NCBI RefSeq assembly: GCF_965184065.1
Contig: NZ_OZ239098.1
Length of the DNA stretch: 64,000 nucleotides
Direction: 5' to 3' (one strand)
Origin: Methylopumilus sp026399645
Lineage (GTDB): Bacteria; Pseudomonadota; Gammaproteobacteria; Burkholderiales; Methylophilaceae
The translations under genes were made by a program, and so were the position numbers. The notes beneath the pieces are model-generated. The model worked only from the letters and a program-made list of their open reading frames with translations, was not told the DNA's origin and did no database searches. This document shows, piece by piece, positions 25,302 to 34,164 of the stretch; the first letter of the stretch is position 1, and each line of letters begins with the position of its first letter.

Positions 25302-27494
25302 CTAATTCACTTCAAATCTGCTCTTAATCGCTTTATCATAAACTGCCAGAGATGATTTATACATAATATCTAGCGTAAAAGGCCTGTGTATATTTTTCAA
25401 TTGGTTTGTATTGGTAGTTTTCATAATCTTTAACATTGCTTTTGATAAGAGCTCTGGACTCTTAGGTTTTGTTAATATAGCTCTTTTGTAGTTCCTTAGA
25501 GTTTCTGGGATGCCTCCGACAGGACAGCTAATAATCGAAAGTCCAACAGACATTGCTTGTAACAATGCTTGAGGAACACCTTCATTTGCATAACTTGGCA
25601 ACACAAAACAATCCATTCCTTGTAAGTAAGGTACGATATTTTGTAGATCACCAATAAATTTTATATTCTCAGGGTAAGAAGAATTTTTAGCTAATTTTTT
25701 ACAATTTTCCATTTGTGGACCATCACCTATGATGATTAACGTGACCAATGGATTTTTTAATAGATTAAAAGCTTCTATTAAATCGCTGTGTCCCTTCCAT
25801 GACCTTAATGTTGCGGCAATACCAAAGATGAAATGTTTTTGCGGAAGTTTTAGTAATTTTCTTTGTTTTAATTTATTTCCAGGCACAAATATATCTGTAT
25901 CAATACCTGTAGGGACAGAGGTGGCAGGGGTGCGAACAAACTTATCTCGAGTTAAATCATCTTTGATAGACTCGCTCGTTGTCATGATCGATTCACAACC
26001 ATTGTTATAAAGCCATTTGGAAGATAGATTTCTATGCACATGAGTACTTATATGTCTCGTTCTCACAATTGCAGGTTTTATATTTAAGGTTAATCGAGCT
26101 AAAGCTGAAAGCCAGTGATCAGTGCTTGAATGGCAAGAAATAACATCTGGCCTAACTTCCTTGATAAGCTTTCTTAAAGAGAACAAATCAGCAAGCCGCT
26201 TTTTTTGAAGATTAATACCATCACACCTTATACCGTAAAGGGGTGCTCGTTTTGCAATCATACTAGTTTTATCTGCCGCGACAATGACTTCATGTCCGTA
26301 TTTAGAATATATCTTTGCTTCTGTAAGCACTCGAATTTCTTGACCACCCCAGCCTAAGGAGGATTCTGTATGTAAAACTTTAATTTTTTTATTTTTTAAT
26401 AATTCATTGTATAAATGAAACCATTCTTTGTTTTTACTTTTTATTTCAAATGCTTTAGCGGCTTTTAAAGCATTTTTTGAAAATAATTTTCTTTTCTCCC
26501 ATGCTTTAATTAAAGCATCAGCAATACTGAGTTTATCTTTCTTACAAATAACACCAGCAAGATTCTTTTTAATGTGAGGAGCTAAGCCAACATCTTTTGT
26601 TAATACAATGGGTAGTCCGCAACATAGCGCCTCAAGAGCTGCATTAGGAAGACTGTCATAAAGAGAGGGCAGGCAAAATATATCTGCTGCATCTAAGTAT
26701 TTTTGGATATTATCTTGGGGCCCAGTTACAAGAATGTTATGGCCGTGAGCTAGATCTCTTAATTGATCTATTTTCTTATCTTGCCCAACAATGATGGCTT
26801 GAAATTTTGGCAGTAATTTAATGGCTTCAACAATTTCAAAAGCACCCTTTCTTTCAAAACCTGAGCCGACAAAAAGTACTACAGGAAATTTGGGGTTAAG
26901 CGCCAATTGTTTTTTAGATGCTTCTTTCTTTGAAGCCGATGCGGGATGAAATGACCTTGTATCAATACCATTTTCAATCACTTTAATACGTGATTCCGGT
27001 ACTTTGTAGTACTTATATAATTCTTTTTTAACAAGATCACTATTTGCGACATAAAAAAGATTTTCGTCTTCGGACATCTCTTTTTCGATACGAATAATTT
27101 TTTGATGGTAGGGGTCTATGGAAAGCCATGCTTTTTTATACCAAGGGCTAATTTCTTTTAATCTATCGATCCAAGCTGCATGAATGCCATCCCCTAATCT
27201 ATATATATCGACCCCTGTGAGTCTTTCGTGAGACTGAATGAGGTCGAAATTATTCAGAGCAATAATTTTTCTAACTGATTTTTGGAATCTTATAAATTTA
27301 GTGAATCGAAAAAATCCATGGGACTTGGCTTCTATCCAATGAATATTTTTTGAGTTATGGGAATTTCGCTTCCAAAGCTCTGAAATAATAAAAAAATTAA
27401 TGCCAAGCTGACTTAAACCAGACGATGCTCTCAGGATAAAATTTTCTGCGCCACCAAAGGCTGTAAACTTTCGTCTAATAATTGCTATTTTCAT
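25302..27494 (-). CDS. Double-domain GT4 glycosyltransferase (WaaG-like plus second GT4)
   Basis: This 730-residue protein carries two complete GT-B family 4 glycosyltransferases. Residues 1-368 resemble WaaG (LPS glucosyltransferase I), with GGAENFI (14-20), IYRLGDGIHAAWIDR (97-111) and the EX7E-type region SLPNAALEALCCGLP (281-295). Residues 371-730 form a second GT4, starting IKVLHTESSLGWGGQE, with NEGVPQALLQAM further on. The junction lies at A-tracts near 26384-26397. It probably adds two sugars to LPS core. It lies 45 bp downstream of glnD and is likely cotranscribed with map-glnD. Confidence 0.85.
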   Translation of the reverse strand: MKIAIIRRKFTAFGGAENFILRASSGLSQLGINFFIISELWKRNSHNSKNIHWIEAKSHGFFRFTKFIRFQKSVRKIIALNNFDLIQSHERLTGVDIYRLGDGIHAAWIDRLKEISPWYKKAWLSIDPYHQKIIRIEKEMSEDENLFYVANSDLVKKELYKYYKVPESRIKVIENGIDTRSFHPASASKKEASKKQLALNPKFPVVLFVGSGFERKGAFEIVEAIKLLPKFQAIIVGQDKKIDQLRDLAHGHNILVTGPQDNIQKYLDAADIFCLPSLYDSLPNAALEALCCGLPIVLTKDVGLAPHIKKNLAGVICKKDKLSIADALIKAWEKRKLFSKNALKAAKAFEIKSKNKEWFHLYNELLKNKKIKVLHTESSLGWGGQEIRVLTEAKIYSKYGHEVIVAADKTSMIAKRAPLYGIRCDGINLQKKRLADLFSLRKLIKEVRPDVISCHSSTDHWLSALARLTLNIKPAIVRTRHISTHVHRNLSSKWLYNNGCESIMTTSESIKDDLTRDKFVRTPATSVPTGIDTDIFVPGNKLKQRKLLKLPQKHFIFGIAATLRSWKGHSDLIEAFNLLKNPLVTLIIIGDGPQMENCKKLAKNSSYPENIKFIGDLQNIVPYLQGMDCFVLPSYANEGVPQALLQAMSVGLSIISCPVGGIPETLRNYKRAILTKPKSPELLSKAMLKIMKTTNTNQLKNIHRPFTLDIMYKSSLAVYDKAIKSRFEVN

Positions 27495-27539
27495 ATGACA
27501 ATATCGTATGTAGAAATTGGATTATACGTGATTGAGATC

Positions 27540-30098
27540 TCACGCTATGACAGCTTTTAATTTTTCAACTAAATCATTTATCTTATTTTGATTCATTTTC
27601 AAGTTATTTTTGTATGCGACTAAGAATGTATCTTCAGCTCGCGATCCCAGTGTGTTTATTTTTGCTTGATTGATAGATATATCTTCTTTTGATAATTGGC
27701 TAGATATTAGGCTCAAAAGTCCACTCCTATCATCTGTAATAATATCCAACTGGTAAATAGGGGACTGTTCAACTTGAGAAATCGAAATTTTTGTATCAAA
27801 AGTGTGGTGTGTTGCTTGTCGGCTTCTTTCCGAAAGTTTTGTTGGTTTAGTTTCTTTGCTATTTTCTAATCGATTTATTAATTCTTTTTCTATAAATTTA
27901 AATAAGCCTTCGTAACTTACATTTTTTGGATTCGCATCAAGCAAATCGAAAAGATTGAGGGCATAATTATGCTGAGTTGTGAATATCTTCGCTGCTACTA
28001 TGTTATATCCGATTTCGTCAAAAAAATTGCAGGTCTTGTTAAAAATATGCATTGTATTTCTTTGGTAAATAAGAACCTCAATACCTTCGCCATTTGATCG
28101 ATGTCTAACGCGTATGATAGGTTTTTTTGGTGTCGCATGCGTAAACAATAGCCTCGTTTGCCATGCAATTTCTTCTTCTGTATATTTGTAAAAATAGTTC
28201 CCACCAAAACTCTCCCAAAGCCCTTTGTAGTGATGATCATTGATATTATATGTATTGAGTATTAAAGCTGCTTTTTCCTTCCGTTTTACGATTGAATCTT
28301 CATGGGATAAGTTGTCATGTTCTAAATAATTGAGCGTATATTTAAAAAGATTTTTTAGAAGGGTGGCTTTCCACTGGTTCCAAACATGCGGGCTGGTGGC
28401 TCTTATATCGGCAACTGTTAATAGATAAAGTGAAGTTAAATTTTCTTTATTGACAACTTTTCTTGCAAATTCTTCAATAACTCTCGGATCTGACAAATCT
28501 AATTTTTGCGCAGTGTGAGACATCATCAGATGTGATTTGACTAACCATTCGATGAGCGCCTCATCATGTATTGGCAAATGATTAAGTTTTGAAAATTCAC
28601 TAACATCTTTAGCCCCAAGTACGGAATGGTCCCCACCTCTTCCTTTTGCAATATCATGAAATAGCGCAGCAAGGTAAAGAATATGTTTATGCGGGTAATT
28701 TTTAAATAAATCATAGCAATCGGGAAACTCATGTTTCAACTCATCTTTTGCGAACCTTCTTAAATTTTGAATGACATTGAGGATATGTTCATCAACAGTA
28801 TAAATATGGAATAAATCATGCTGCATTTGACTGACTATTTTTCCAAATGCAGGAATATATGCGCCAATTAGATTGCATTTATTCATGATTCGAAGCGATC
28901 GGTTGACCTTATCATTTGACTTTAGGATGGATAAAAACTTTTCTTGCTGACTCTTATCTTTTCGAAATGCTTGGTTTATTTTATTTGCTGCATCGCTGAG
29001 GAGGCAGAGAAGGTTCGGACCTAATGATTTCAGGAGTTTATATTTTTGAAAGATGATGAATACATCAAAAATATATGGCGTTATATCTTTATTTTGAAAT
29101 GTGGGATTTATTTCAAGATAATCATCTTTTATAATTAATAATTTACTATCAGTAATTTTAGTTGCGTTCTTAGCATCTTTTGGATTAAGTTTTTTTAAGA
29201 GCACTTCGTTAATGAAAGTTGTAAAATTAATTGCCTCATAAACATCGTTCATAAATAGTTCACTTCTCTTCTTATGAGTAGTTTTTTTATATTTCAATAG
29301 CAATGCCAACTCATTTTGGTAATCAAAAAGCAGCCTATCTTCACTTTGTTTTGCTGTGACATGAAGAAGGATTCTCAAATTCTTAAAAAAGATATCGGTT
29401 TTAATAAGTTTCTGATAATTTTTGTTATCAAGATATTTTTTTTGATTTAACTTTTCTGGTGTAAATCTTTTAGTACAGCTTTTGCCTATCCATTGAATCA
29501 TCTGAAGATCCCTTAGGCCTCCAGGACTTTCTTTTATGTTTGGTTCTAATTGGTATGCAGATTGATTATATTTTTGATGGCGACGGCCCTGTTCTTTTAA
29601 CTTGCCTTGATAAAAATATTCAGGAATAAGTGTGTCATTTATAATCTTTTGTAAGTTTTTATAAAGAACTTTATCGCCATTAAGATACCTGCTTTCTAAA
29701 AGGTTTGTTTGTACTGTAATGTCCCTTTTAATTTCAATTTTGGTTTCGTTAATATTTCTAACGCTGTGACCGATTCTTAAACCAAGATCCCATATCAAAC
29801 TAATAAACTGTTCAATTTTTTGACTTAGGTGTTTGTTGCGACTCTTTGGGATTAGTATTAGTAAATCTACGTCAGAATATGGGAAAAGTTCTTGGCGACC
29901 ATAACCTCCGCAAGCAATGAGAGATGCGGTATTGCCGAATTGAAGATCTTGCCAAACTTTACTTAAAGTTTTATCAATAAGTTGTGAGTGATTTTGAAGA
30001 TAGGATAGACCATCTCTCTTTTTTAAGAATATTTTAATGAGATTTAACTCATTTAAAGCCAATTCTTTTTTAAAGCTGAGTATTTCTTTTTGAATCAA
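27540..30098 (-). CDS. glnD: Bifunctional uridylyltransferase/uridylyl-removing enzyme GlnD
   Basis: This 852-residue nitrogen sensor uridylylates and deuridylylates PII proteins according to glutamine level. The nucleotidyltransferase domain has GGYGRQELFPYSDVDLLIL (about 64-82). The HD domain has LFHDIAKGRGGDHSVLGA (about 475-492). Two C-terminal ACT domains follow, near 690-750 and 790-850. The start is TTG at 30098, 3 bp after the map stop. The map-glnD order is common in beta/gammaproteobacteria. Confidence 0.96.
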   Translation of the reverse strand: MIQKEILSFKKELALNELNLIKIFLKKRDGLSYLQNHSQLIDKTLSKVWQDLQFGNTASLIACGGYGRQELFPYSDVDLLILIPKSRNKHLSQKIEQFISLIWDLGLRIGHSVRNINETKIEIKRDITVQTNLLESRYLNGDKVLYKNLQKIINDTLIPEYFYQGKLKEQGRRHQKYNQSAYQLEPNIKESPGGLRDLQMIQWIGKSCTKRFTPEKLNQKKYLDNKNYQKLIKTDIFFKNLRILLHVTAKQSEDRLLFDYQNELALLLKYKKTTHKKRSELFMNDVYEAINFTTFINEVLLKKLNPKDAKNATKITDSKLLIIKDDYLEINPTFQNKDITPYIFDVFIIFQKYKLLKSLGPNLLCLLSDAANKINQAFRKDKSQQEKFLSILKSNDKVNRSLRIMNKCNLIGAYIPAFGKIVSQMQHDLFHIYTVDEHILNVIQNLRRFAKDELKHEFPDCYDLFKNYPHKHILYLAALFHDIAKGRGGDHSVLGAKDVSEFSKLNHLPIHDEALIEWLVKSHLMMSHTAQKLDLSDPRVIEEFARKVVNKENLTSLYLLTVADIRATSPHVWNQWKATLLKNLFKYTLNYLEHDNLSHEDSIVKRKEKAALILNTYNINDHHYKGLWESFGGNYFYKYTEEEIAWQTRLLFTHATPKKPIIRVRHRSNGEGIEVLIYQRNTMHIFNKTCNFFDEIGYNIVAAKIFTTQHNYALNLFDLLDANPKNVSYEGLFKFIEKELINRLENSKETKPTKLSERSRQATHHTFDTKISISQVEQSPIYQLDIITDDRSGLLSLISSQLSKEDISINQAKINTLGSRAEDTFLVAYKNNLKMNQNKINDLVEKLKAVIA

Positions 30099-30101
30099 GA
30101 T

Positions 30102-30902
30102 TTAATTAGCAAATGCTGGAGGGGCGGGTGTTTTTTCAGAAACTGTAAGGACCTCATAGCCAGTTTCAGTAACTAATATTGTATGTTCCCATTGTGCAGA
30201 TAGGCTTCGATCTTTGGTGACAATGGTCCAACCATCGGGCATTTGTTTAATATCTCTTTTTCCTGCATTAATCATAGGCTCAATAGTAAAAATCAATCCT
30301 GCTTCGAGAGTTAGTCCTGTGCCTGGCTTGCCATAATGAAGAACTTGAGGCTCCTCATGAAAGCGCTTACCAATGCCATGACCACAAAATTCTCGCACCA
30401 CACTAAATCCATTTTTTTCAGCAAAATCTTGAATGACAAATCCTATGTCACCTAATTTTGCACCTGGTTTAACTTGCTGAATACCTAACCACATCGCTTC
30501 ATAAGTCATTTTACATAAACGCTTAGCTTGGATTGAAGTATCTCCCAAGAGAAACATACGACTTGTATCGCCATGGAAGCCGTCTTTAATAACCGTAATA
30601 TCTATATTTACAATATCTCCATCCTTAAGTACCTTTGGGCCCGGGACACCATGGCAAATTTGATGATTAATAGAAGTGCAAATAGATTTTGGGTACGGGG
30701 TGTGTCCATCTGGTGCGTAATTTAATGGGGCAGGGATCGTTTTTTGTACATTGACCATAAAGTCATGACAAAGCCTGTCAATTTCTTCAGTGGTAATACC
30801 AGGGCTAACAAAAGGCGTAATATAATCAAGAACTTGTGATGCTAACGCACCAGCAATACGCATTTTTTCGATTTCATGGGAATTTTTGATGTGTATTGTC
30901 AT
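30102..30902 (-). CDS. map: Methionine aminopeptidase, type I
   Basis: This 266-residue dinuclear-metal enzyme removes the initiator methionine. Visible features are IEKMRIAGALASQVLDYI (about 10-27), the metal ligands in DGDIVNIDITVIKDGFHGDTS, HGIGKRFHEEPQVLHYG and FTIEPMI, and the final ligand Glu in QWEHTILVT. I chose the ATG at 30902 (AGGA just upstream), not the longer frame to 30989, whose extra 29 residues lie in the promoter region. It is divergent from rpsB, as in many proteobacteria. Confidence 0.95.
   Translation of the reverse strand: MTIHIKNSHEIEKMRIAGALASQVLDYITPFVSPGITTEEIDRLCHDFMVNVQKTIPAPLNYAPDGHTPYPKSICTSINHQICHGVPGPKVLKDGDIVNIDITVIKDGFHGDTSRMFLLGDTSIQAKRLCKMTYEAMWLGIQQVKPGAKLGDIGFVIQDFAEKNGFSVVREFCGHGIGKRFHEEPQVLHYGKPGTGLTLEAGLIFTIEPMINAGKRDIKQMPDGWTIVTKDRSLSAQWEHTILVTETGYEVLTVSEKTPAPPAFAN
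30728..30735 (+). other. KOPS-like octamer GGGCAGGG
   Basis: Match to GGGNAGGG within map. map is on the minus strand, yet the octamer still points to dif, so codon use of plus-strand genes does not explain it. Confidence 0.45.
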
Positions 30903-30940
30903 GATTCCTGCGTTTAGATTACATTTGAACTTGTTTATTG

Positions 30941-30951
30941 TGCTATTATAG
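30941..30951. promoter_or_regulatory. Overlapping divergent -10 boxes of map and rpsB
   Basis: The palindromic core GCTATTATAGC (30942 region) reads TGCTATTAT on the plus strand, an extended -10 for rpsB, and TATAAT on the minus strand (30950-30945) for map. Neither has a strong -35. Predicted starts are near 30956 (rpsB) and near 30938 (map). Polymerase could not occupy both at once. Confidence 0.4.
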
Positions 30952-30986
30952 CGCGCTTCTTCAAGGTTTTTGAGGAAATAATTTTG

Positions 30987-31042
30987 CATTACCTAACGTT
31001 AGGGTGTCTATGAAAATAGATGTAATTAGGTGATGTTTTTTT
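30987..31042 (+). promoter_or_regulatory. Structured rpsB leader, possible attenuator
   Basis: CATTACCTAA (30987-30996) pairs with TTAGGTGATG (31026-31035) over 10 bp with one G-U pair. Inside, TCTAT and ATAGA (31007-31020) form a hairpin capped by a GAAA tetraloop. Seven Ts follow at 31036-31042, the layout of an intrinsic terminator ahead of the rpsB ribosome site. rpsB leaders of gammaproteobacteria are known targets of S2 autoregulation; an equivalent here is inference. Confidence 0.5.
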
Positions 31043-31065
31043 AACCCATAACAACGGAGTCAATT

Positions 31066-31815
31066 ATGTCAGTTACTATGCGTCAAATGTTAGAAGCGGG
31101 GGTCCATTTTGGCCATCAAACTCGTTACTGGAATCCAAGAATGGCACCATACATTTTTGGTGATAGAAATAAAATTCATATTGTTAACCTAGAAAAAACA
31201 TTGCCGATGTTTCAAGAGGCTTTGAAATACATCAAAACCCTTGCTGCAAACAAAGGACGTATTCTTTTTGTAGGAACCAAAAGACAGGCTCGAGAAATTC
31301 TTAAAGAAGAAGCTTCTCGAGCAGGTGTTTCTTACGTGAATCATCGCTGGTTAGGCGGTATGCTCACAAATTTCAAAACAGTCAGACAGTCTATTAAGCG
31401 TCTTAATGATTACGAAGCAATGCTTGAAGACGGAAGCTTACTTAAGTTTAATAAAAAAGAAGCATTAGGTTATAAGCGTGACTATGAAAAATTACAACGC
31501 TCGATCGGCGGCATTAAGGATATGACTGCACTTCCTGATGCGATCTTTATTATTGACGTAGGCCATGAAAGCGGTGCTGTGGTTGAAGCGAATAAGCTGG
31601 GTATACCTATTATTGGTGTTGTAGACACTAATAATTCACCTGATGATATTTCATATGTCATTCCAGGTAACGACGACTCTTCTAGAGCGATTAGACTTTA
31701 TGCAAGAGGCATGGCTGATGCGGTTTTAGAAGGTAAAAGTCAGGCATTAAACGAGCTTGCTAAGTCAGTATCAGAAGAAGAATTTGTAGAAGTGACCGAG
31801 GCAGTTGCTGAGTAA
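31066..31815 (+). CDS. rpsB: 30S ribosomal protein S2
   Basis: This 249-residue S2 starts MSVTMRQMLEAGVHFGHQTRYWNPRMAPYIFG, with the conserved NHRWLGGMLTNFKTV segment (about 87-101) and the Asp-rich IPIIGVVDTNNSPD near 180. CGGAG lies 6 bases before the ATG. The leader is long and structured, and an intrinsic terminator separates rpsB from tsf. S2 joins late in 30S assembly and in other bacteria represses its own mRNA. Confidence 0.97.
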   Translation: MSVTMRQMLEAGVHFGHQTRYWNPRMAPYIFGDRNKIHIVNLEKTLPMFQEALKYIKTLAANKGRILFVGTKRQAREILKEEASRAGVSYVNHRWLGGMLTNFKTVRQSIKRLNDYEAMLEDGSLLKFNKKEALGYKRDYEKLQRSIGGIKDMTALPDAIFIIDVGHESGAVVEANKLGIPIIGVVDTNNSPDDISYVIPGNDDSSRAIRLYARGMADAVLEGKSQALNELAKSVSEEEFVEVTEAVAE

Positions 31816-31832
31816 TTGTTAGACAATCTTTT

Positions 31833-31857
31833 AAAAGGGGCTTCATGCCCCTTTTTT
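31833..31857 (+). terminator. Terminator or attenuator between rpsB and tsf
   Basis: A perfect stem AAAAGGGGC / GCCCCTTTT with a TTCAT loop is followed by Ts. It sits 17 bp after the rpsB stop and 43 bp before the tsf start. Since rpsB and tsf are usually one operon, it may set the ratio of EF-Ts to S2 by partial termination. Confidence 0.88.
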
Positions 31858-31899
31858 AATAATTAAGTTTATTCATACAGAATTTAAGGAGTAATTAAA

Positions 31900-32775
31900 T
31901 TGGCAGAAATAACCGCAAGTATGGTCAAAGATCTTCGTGATCGAACAGACGCACCTATGATGGATTGTAAAAAAGCACTGACGGAAGCTGGTGGTGACAG
32001 TGCGCGTGCTGAAGAGATTTTAAGAGTCCGCTTTGGAAATAAAGCTAGCAAAGCTGCTGGAAGATTGGCTGCTGAAGGTATTGTAGTTGCTTTTGTAGCA
32101 AAGGATGGCAAAACAGGAACACTTCTTGAAGTAAATTCAGAGACAGATTTTTGTGCAAAAAATGAAGATTTTTTAAAATATACGCATGATCTTATAAATG
32201 CTATTAATGAAAAAAATCCAGCCAATATTGAAGCTTTAACAAGCTTAACTATGTCCTTAGGCAATGCTGAAGAGGTCAGAGCTCAACTTGTAGGTAAAGT
32301 TGGTGAAAACATCACGCCACGTCGATTTGTTCGTTATCAAACGACTGGTCAAATTACAAGTTATGTGCATAGCGGAAGAATTGGTGTACTTCTGGATCTT
32401 CAAGGTGGTAACGATGTCTTAGGAAAAGACTTAGCGATGCATATTGCGGCAAACAAACCTAAAGCCCTTAATGCATCAGGTATTGATCCCCAATTGATAG
32501 AGGTTGAAAAACGCGTCGCTATTGAAAAGGCAAAAGAAGCTGGCAAGCCCGAAGCTATGTTGGAAAAAATCGCAGAAGGTACCGTTCAAAAATTCCTTAA
32601 AGAAGTTACTTTATTAAACCAACCTTTCGTAAAAGACGATAAGGTAACTATTGAGCAATTATTAAAGACTAATAATGCGACCATTAACGCATTTAGTATT
32701 TATTCTGTAGGTGAGGGTATAGAAAAAGCAGTTGTAGATTATGCCGCAGAGGTTGCAGCAGCAGCTAAGGTTTAA
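31900..32775 (+). CDS. tsf: Elongation factor Ts
   Basis: This 291-residue guanine-nucleotide exchange factor for EF-Tu has an N-terminal UBA-like domain, AEITASMVKDLRDRTDAPMMDCKKAL (2-27), and the core TDFxxxN signature (NSETDFCAKNEDF near 80). The start codon is clearly TTG at 31900: the next residues match other EF-Ts starts and TAAGGAG lies at 31885-31891. A terminator precedes and another follows the gene. Confidence 0.96.
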   Translation: MAEITASMVKDLRDRTDAPMMDCKKALTEAGGDSARAEEILRVRFGNKASKAAGRLAAEGIVVAFVAKDGKTGTLLEVNSETDFCAKNEDFLKYTHDLINAINEKNPANIEALTSLTMSLGNAEEVRAQLVGKVGENITPRRFVRYQTTGQITSYVHSGRIGVLLDLQGGNDVLGKDLAMHIAANKPKALNASGIDPQLIEVEKRVAIEKAKEAGKPEAMLEKIAEGTVQKFLKEVTLLNQPFVKDDKVTIEQLLKTNNATINAFSIYSVGEGIEKAVVDYAAEVAAAAKV

Positions 32776-32791
32776 TTTAATAGCAATTAAT

Positions 32792-32824
32792 AAAGGATTG
32801 TATGTTTTATACAATCCTTTTTTT
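32792..32824 (+). terminator. Terminator after tsf
   Basis: A 12-bp perfect stem (AAAGGATTGTAT / ATACAATCCTTT) with loop GTTTT is followed by TTTT. It starts 16 bp after the tsf stop and isolates tsf from pyrH. Confidence 0.92.
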
Positions 32825-32865
32825 ATGTCCTCTAGTTTAAAAATACGTTAAACTTTAAGAAAATT

Positions 32866-33591
32866 ATGACACGATCAGCATACAAAAGAGTTCTCTTAAA
32901 AATCTCAGGTGAAGCCCTTATGGGTGACGATCCATTTGGTATCAATCAACATACTATCTCAAATATTGTGCAAGAAATTCAAGAGGCGCTCGATTTAAAT
33001 GTTCAAATAGGTATTGTGATCGGCGGCGGAAATATATTTAGGGGTGTTGCACTAGGAGCTGCCGGCATGGATAGGGCGACTGCTGATTATATGGGTATGA
33101 TGGCAACAGTGATGAATGCCTTGGCCCTTCAAGATGCCATGAAGCATGCAGGAATTGTAGCTCGCGTTCAGTCAGCGCTCAATATAGAGCAGGTTGTTGA
33201 GCCCTATATCCGAGCTAAAGCAATGCGTTATTTAGAAGAAGGTAAGGTAGTTATATTTGCTGCTGGAACTGGCAACCCATTTTTTACAACCGATACTGCA
33301 GCAGCCCTTCGTGGCGTTGAGATGAATGCAGATATCATGATAAAAGCTACCAAAGTAGATGGCATTTATTCGGAAGACCCGAAAAAAAATCCAAATGCAA
33401 AGCGTTATGAAGTTATAAGTTTTGATGAGGCCATTCAAAAAGATTTGAAAGTGATGGATGCTACTGCACTTACATTATGTCGAGACCAACAGTTGCCTAT
33501 CGCAGTGTTCAATATATTCAAATCCGGAGCACTTAAAAATATTTTATTAGGGCAAAATGAAGGCACGCTTGTGATGCCAAATGTTCATTGA
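32866..33591 (+). CDS. pyrH: UMP kinase
   Basis: This 241-residue hexameric amino-acid-kinase-fold enzyme phosphorylates UMP to UDP. Motifs are KRVLLKISGEALMG (7-20), GIVIGGGNIFRG (about 53-64), the TGNPFFTTDTAAALR segment (about 135-149), and KATKVDGIYSEDP (about 160-172). It opens the pyrH-frr-uppS-cdsA-dxr-rseP-bamA series after the tsf terminator. A promoter should lie in the 41-bp gap, but no clear one is visible. Confidence 0.96.
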   Translation: MTRSAYKRVLLKISGEALMGDDPFGINQHTISNIVQEIQEALDLNVQIGIVIGGGNIFRGVALGAAGMDRATADYMGMMATVMNALALQDAMKHAGIVARVQSALNIEQVVEPYIRAKAMRYLEEGKVVIFAAGTGNPFFTTDTAAALRGVEMNADIMIKATKVDGIYSEDPKKNPNAKRYEVISFDEAIQKDLKVMDATALTLCRDQQLPIAVFNIFKSGALKNILLGQNEGTLVMPNVH

Positions 33592-33606
33592 TTAAAGAGG
33601 AATGTA

Positions 33607-34164
33607 ATGACTGAAGCAATCAAAATAAATGTAAGTGAAAAAATGCAAAAATCACTAGACTCTTACAAATCTGATCTAGCAAAAATTAGAACAGGTAGAG
33701 CGCATACAGGACTCCTAGATCACATTTTTATTGAATATTATGGATCTATGGTGCCTATTAATCAGGTAGCTGGAGTTAATCTAGGTGATGCAAAAACAAT
33801 CAATGTGCAGCCTTATGAAAAAAATATGGTTGCCAAAATTGAAAAAGCAATCCGTGATAGTGATCTTGGTTTAAATCCAGCGACATCAGGTGATCTTATT
33901 CGTGTCCCAATGCCATCACTTACCGAGGAGCGAAGAAAAGATCTTATAAAAGTCGTGCGGACAGAGGCTGAATCAGCAAAAGTAGCGATGCGAAATATTA
34001 GGCGTGATGCAAACGATTCATTAAAAAAATCTCTCAAAGAAAAAGAAATTAGCGAAGATGATGAACGCAGATCACAAGAAGAGGTTCAAAAGATTACGGA
34101 TAAATTTATCGCTGAAATCGATAAGCTTCTTCAGTTAAAAGAATCTGAATTACTAGCGATTTAG
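33607..34164 (+). CDS. frr: Ribosome recycling factor
   Basis: This 185-residue tRNA-mimic splits post-termination ribosomes with EF-G. Conserved segments are LAKIRTGRAHTGLLDHI (about 24-40), INVQPYEKNMVAKIEKAI, and RVPMPSLTEERRKDLIKVV (about 100-118), with a long helical C-terminus. Its stop TAG overlaps the GTG start of uppS by one base. The pyrH-frr adjacency is near-universal. Confidence 0.96.
   Translation: MTEAIKINVSEKMQKSLDSYKSDLAKIRTGRAHTGLLDHIFIEYYGSMVPINQVAGVNLGDAKTINVQPYEKNMVAKIEKAIRDSDLGLNPATSGDLIRVPMPSLTEERRKDLIKVVRTEAESAKVAMRNIRRDANDSLKKSLKEKEISEDDERRSQEEVQKITDKFIAEIDKLLQLKESELLAI

Noticed and set aside
30992..31003. Palindrome CCTAACGTTAGG as a full antiterminator hairpin
   Set aside because: With no loop it can form only about 3 bp as a hairpin, so it is mentioned only as weak competition to the rpsB leader stem.
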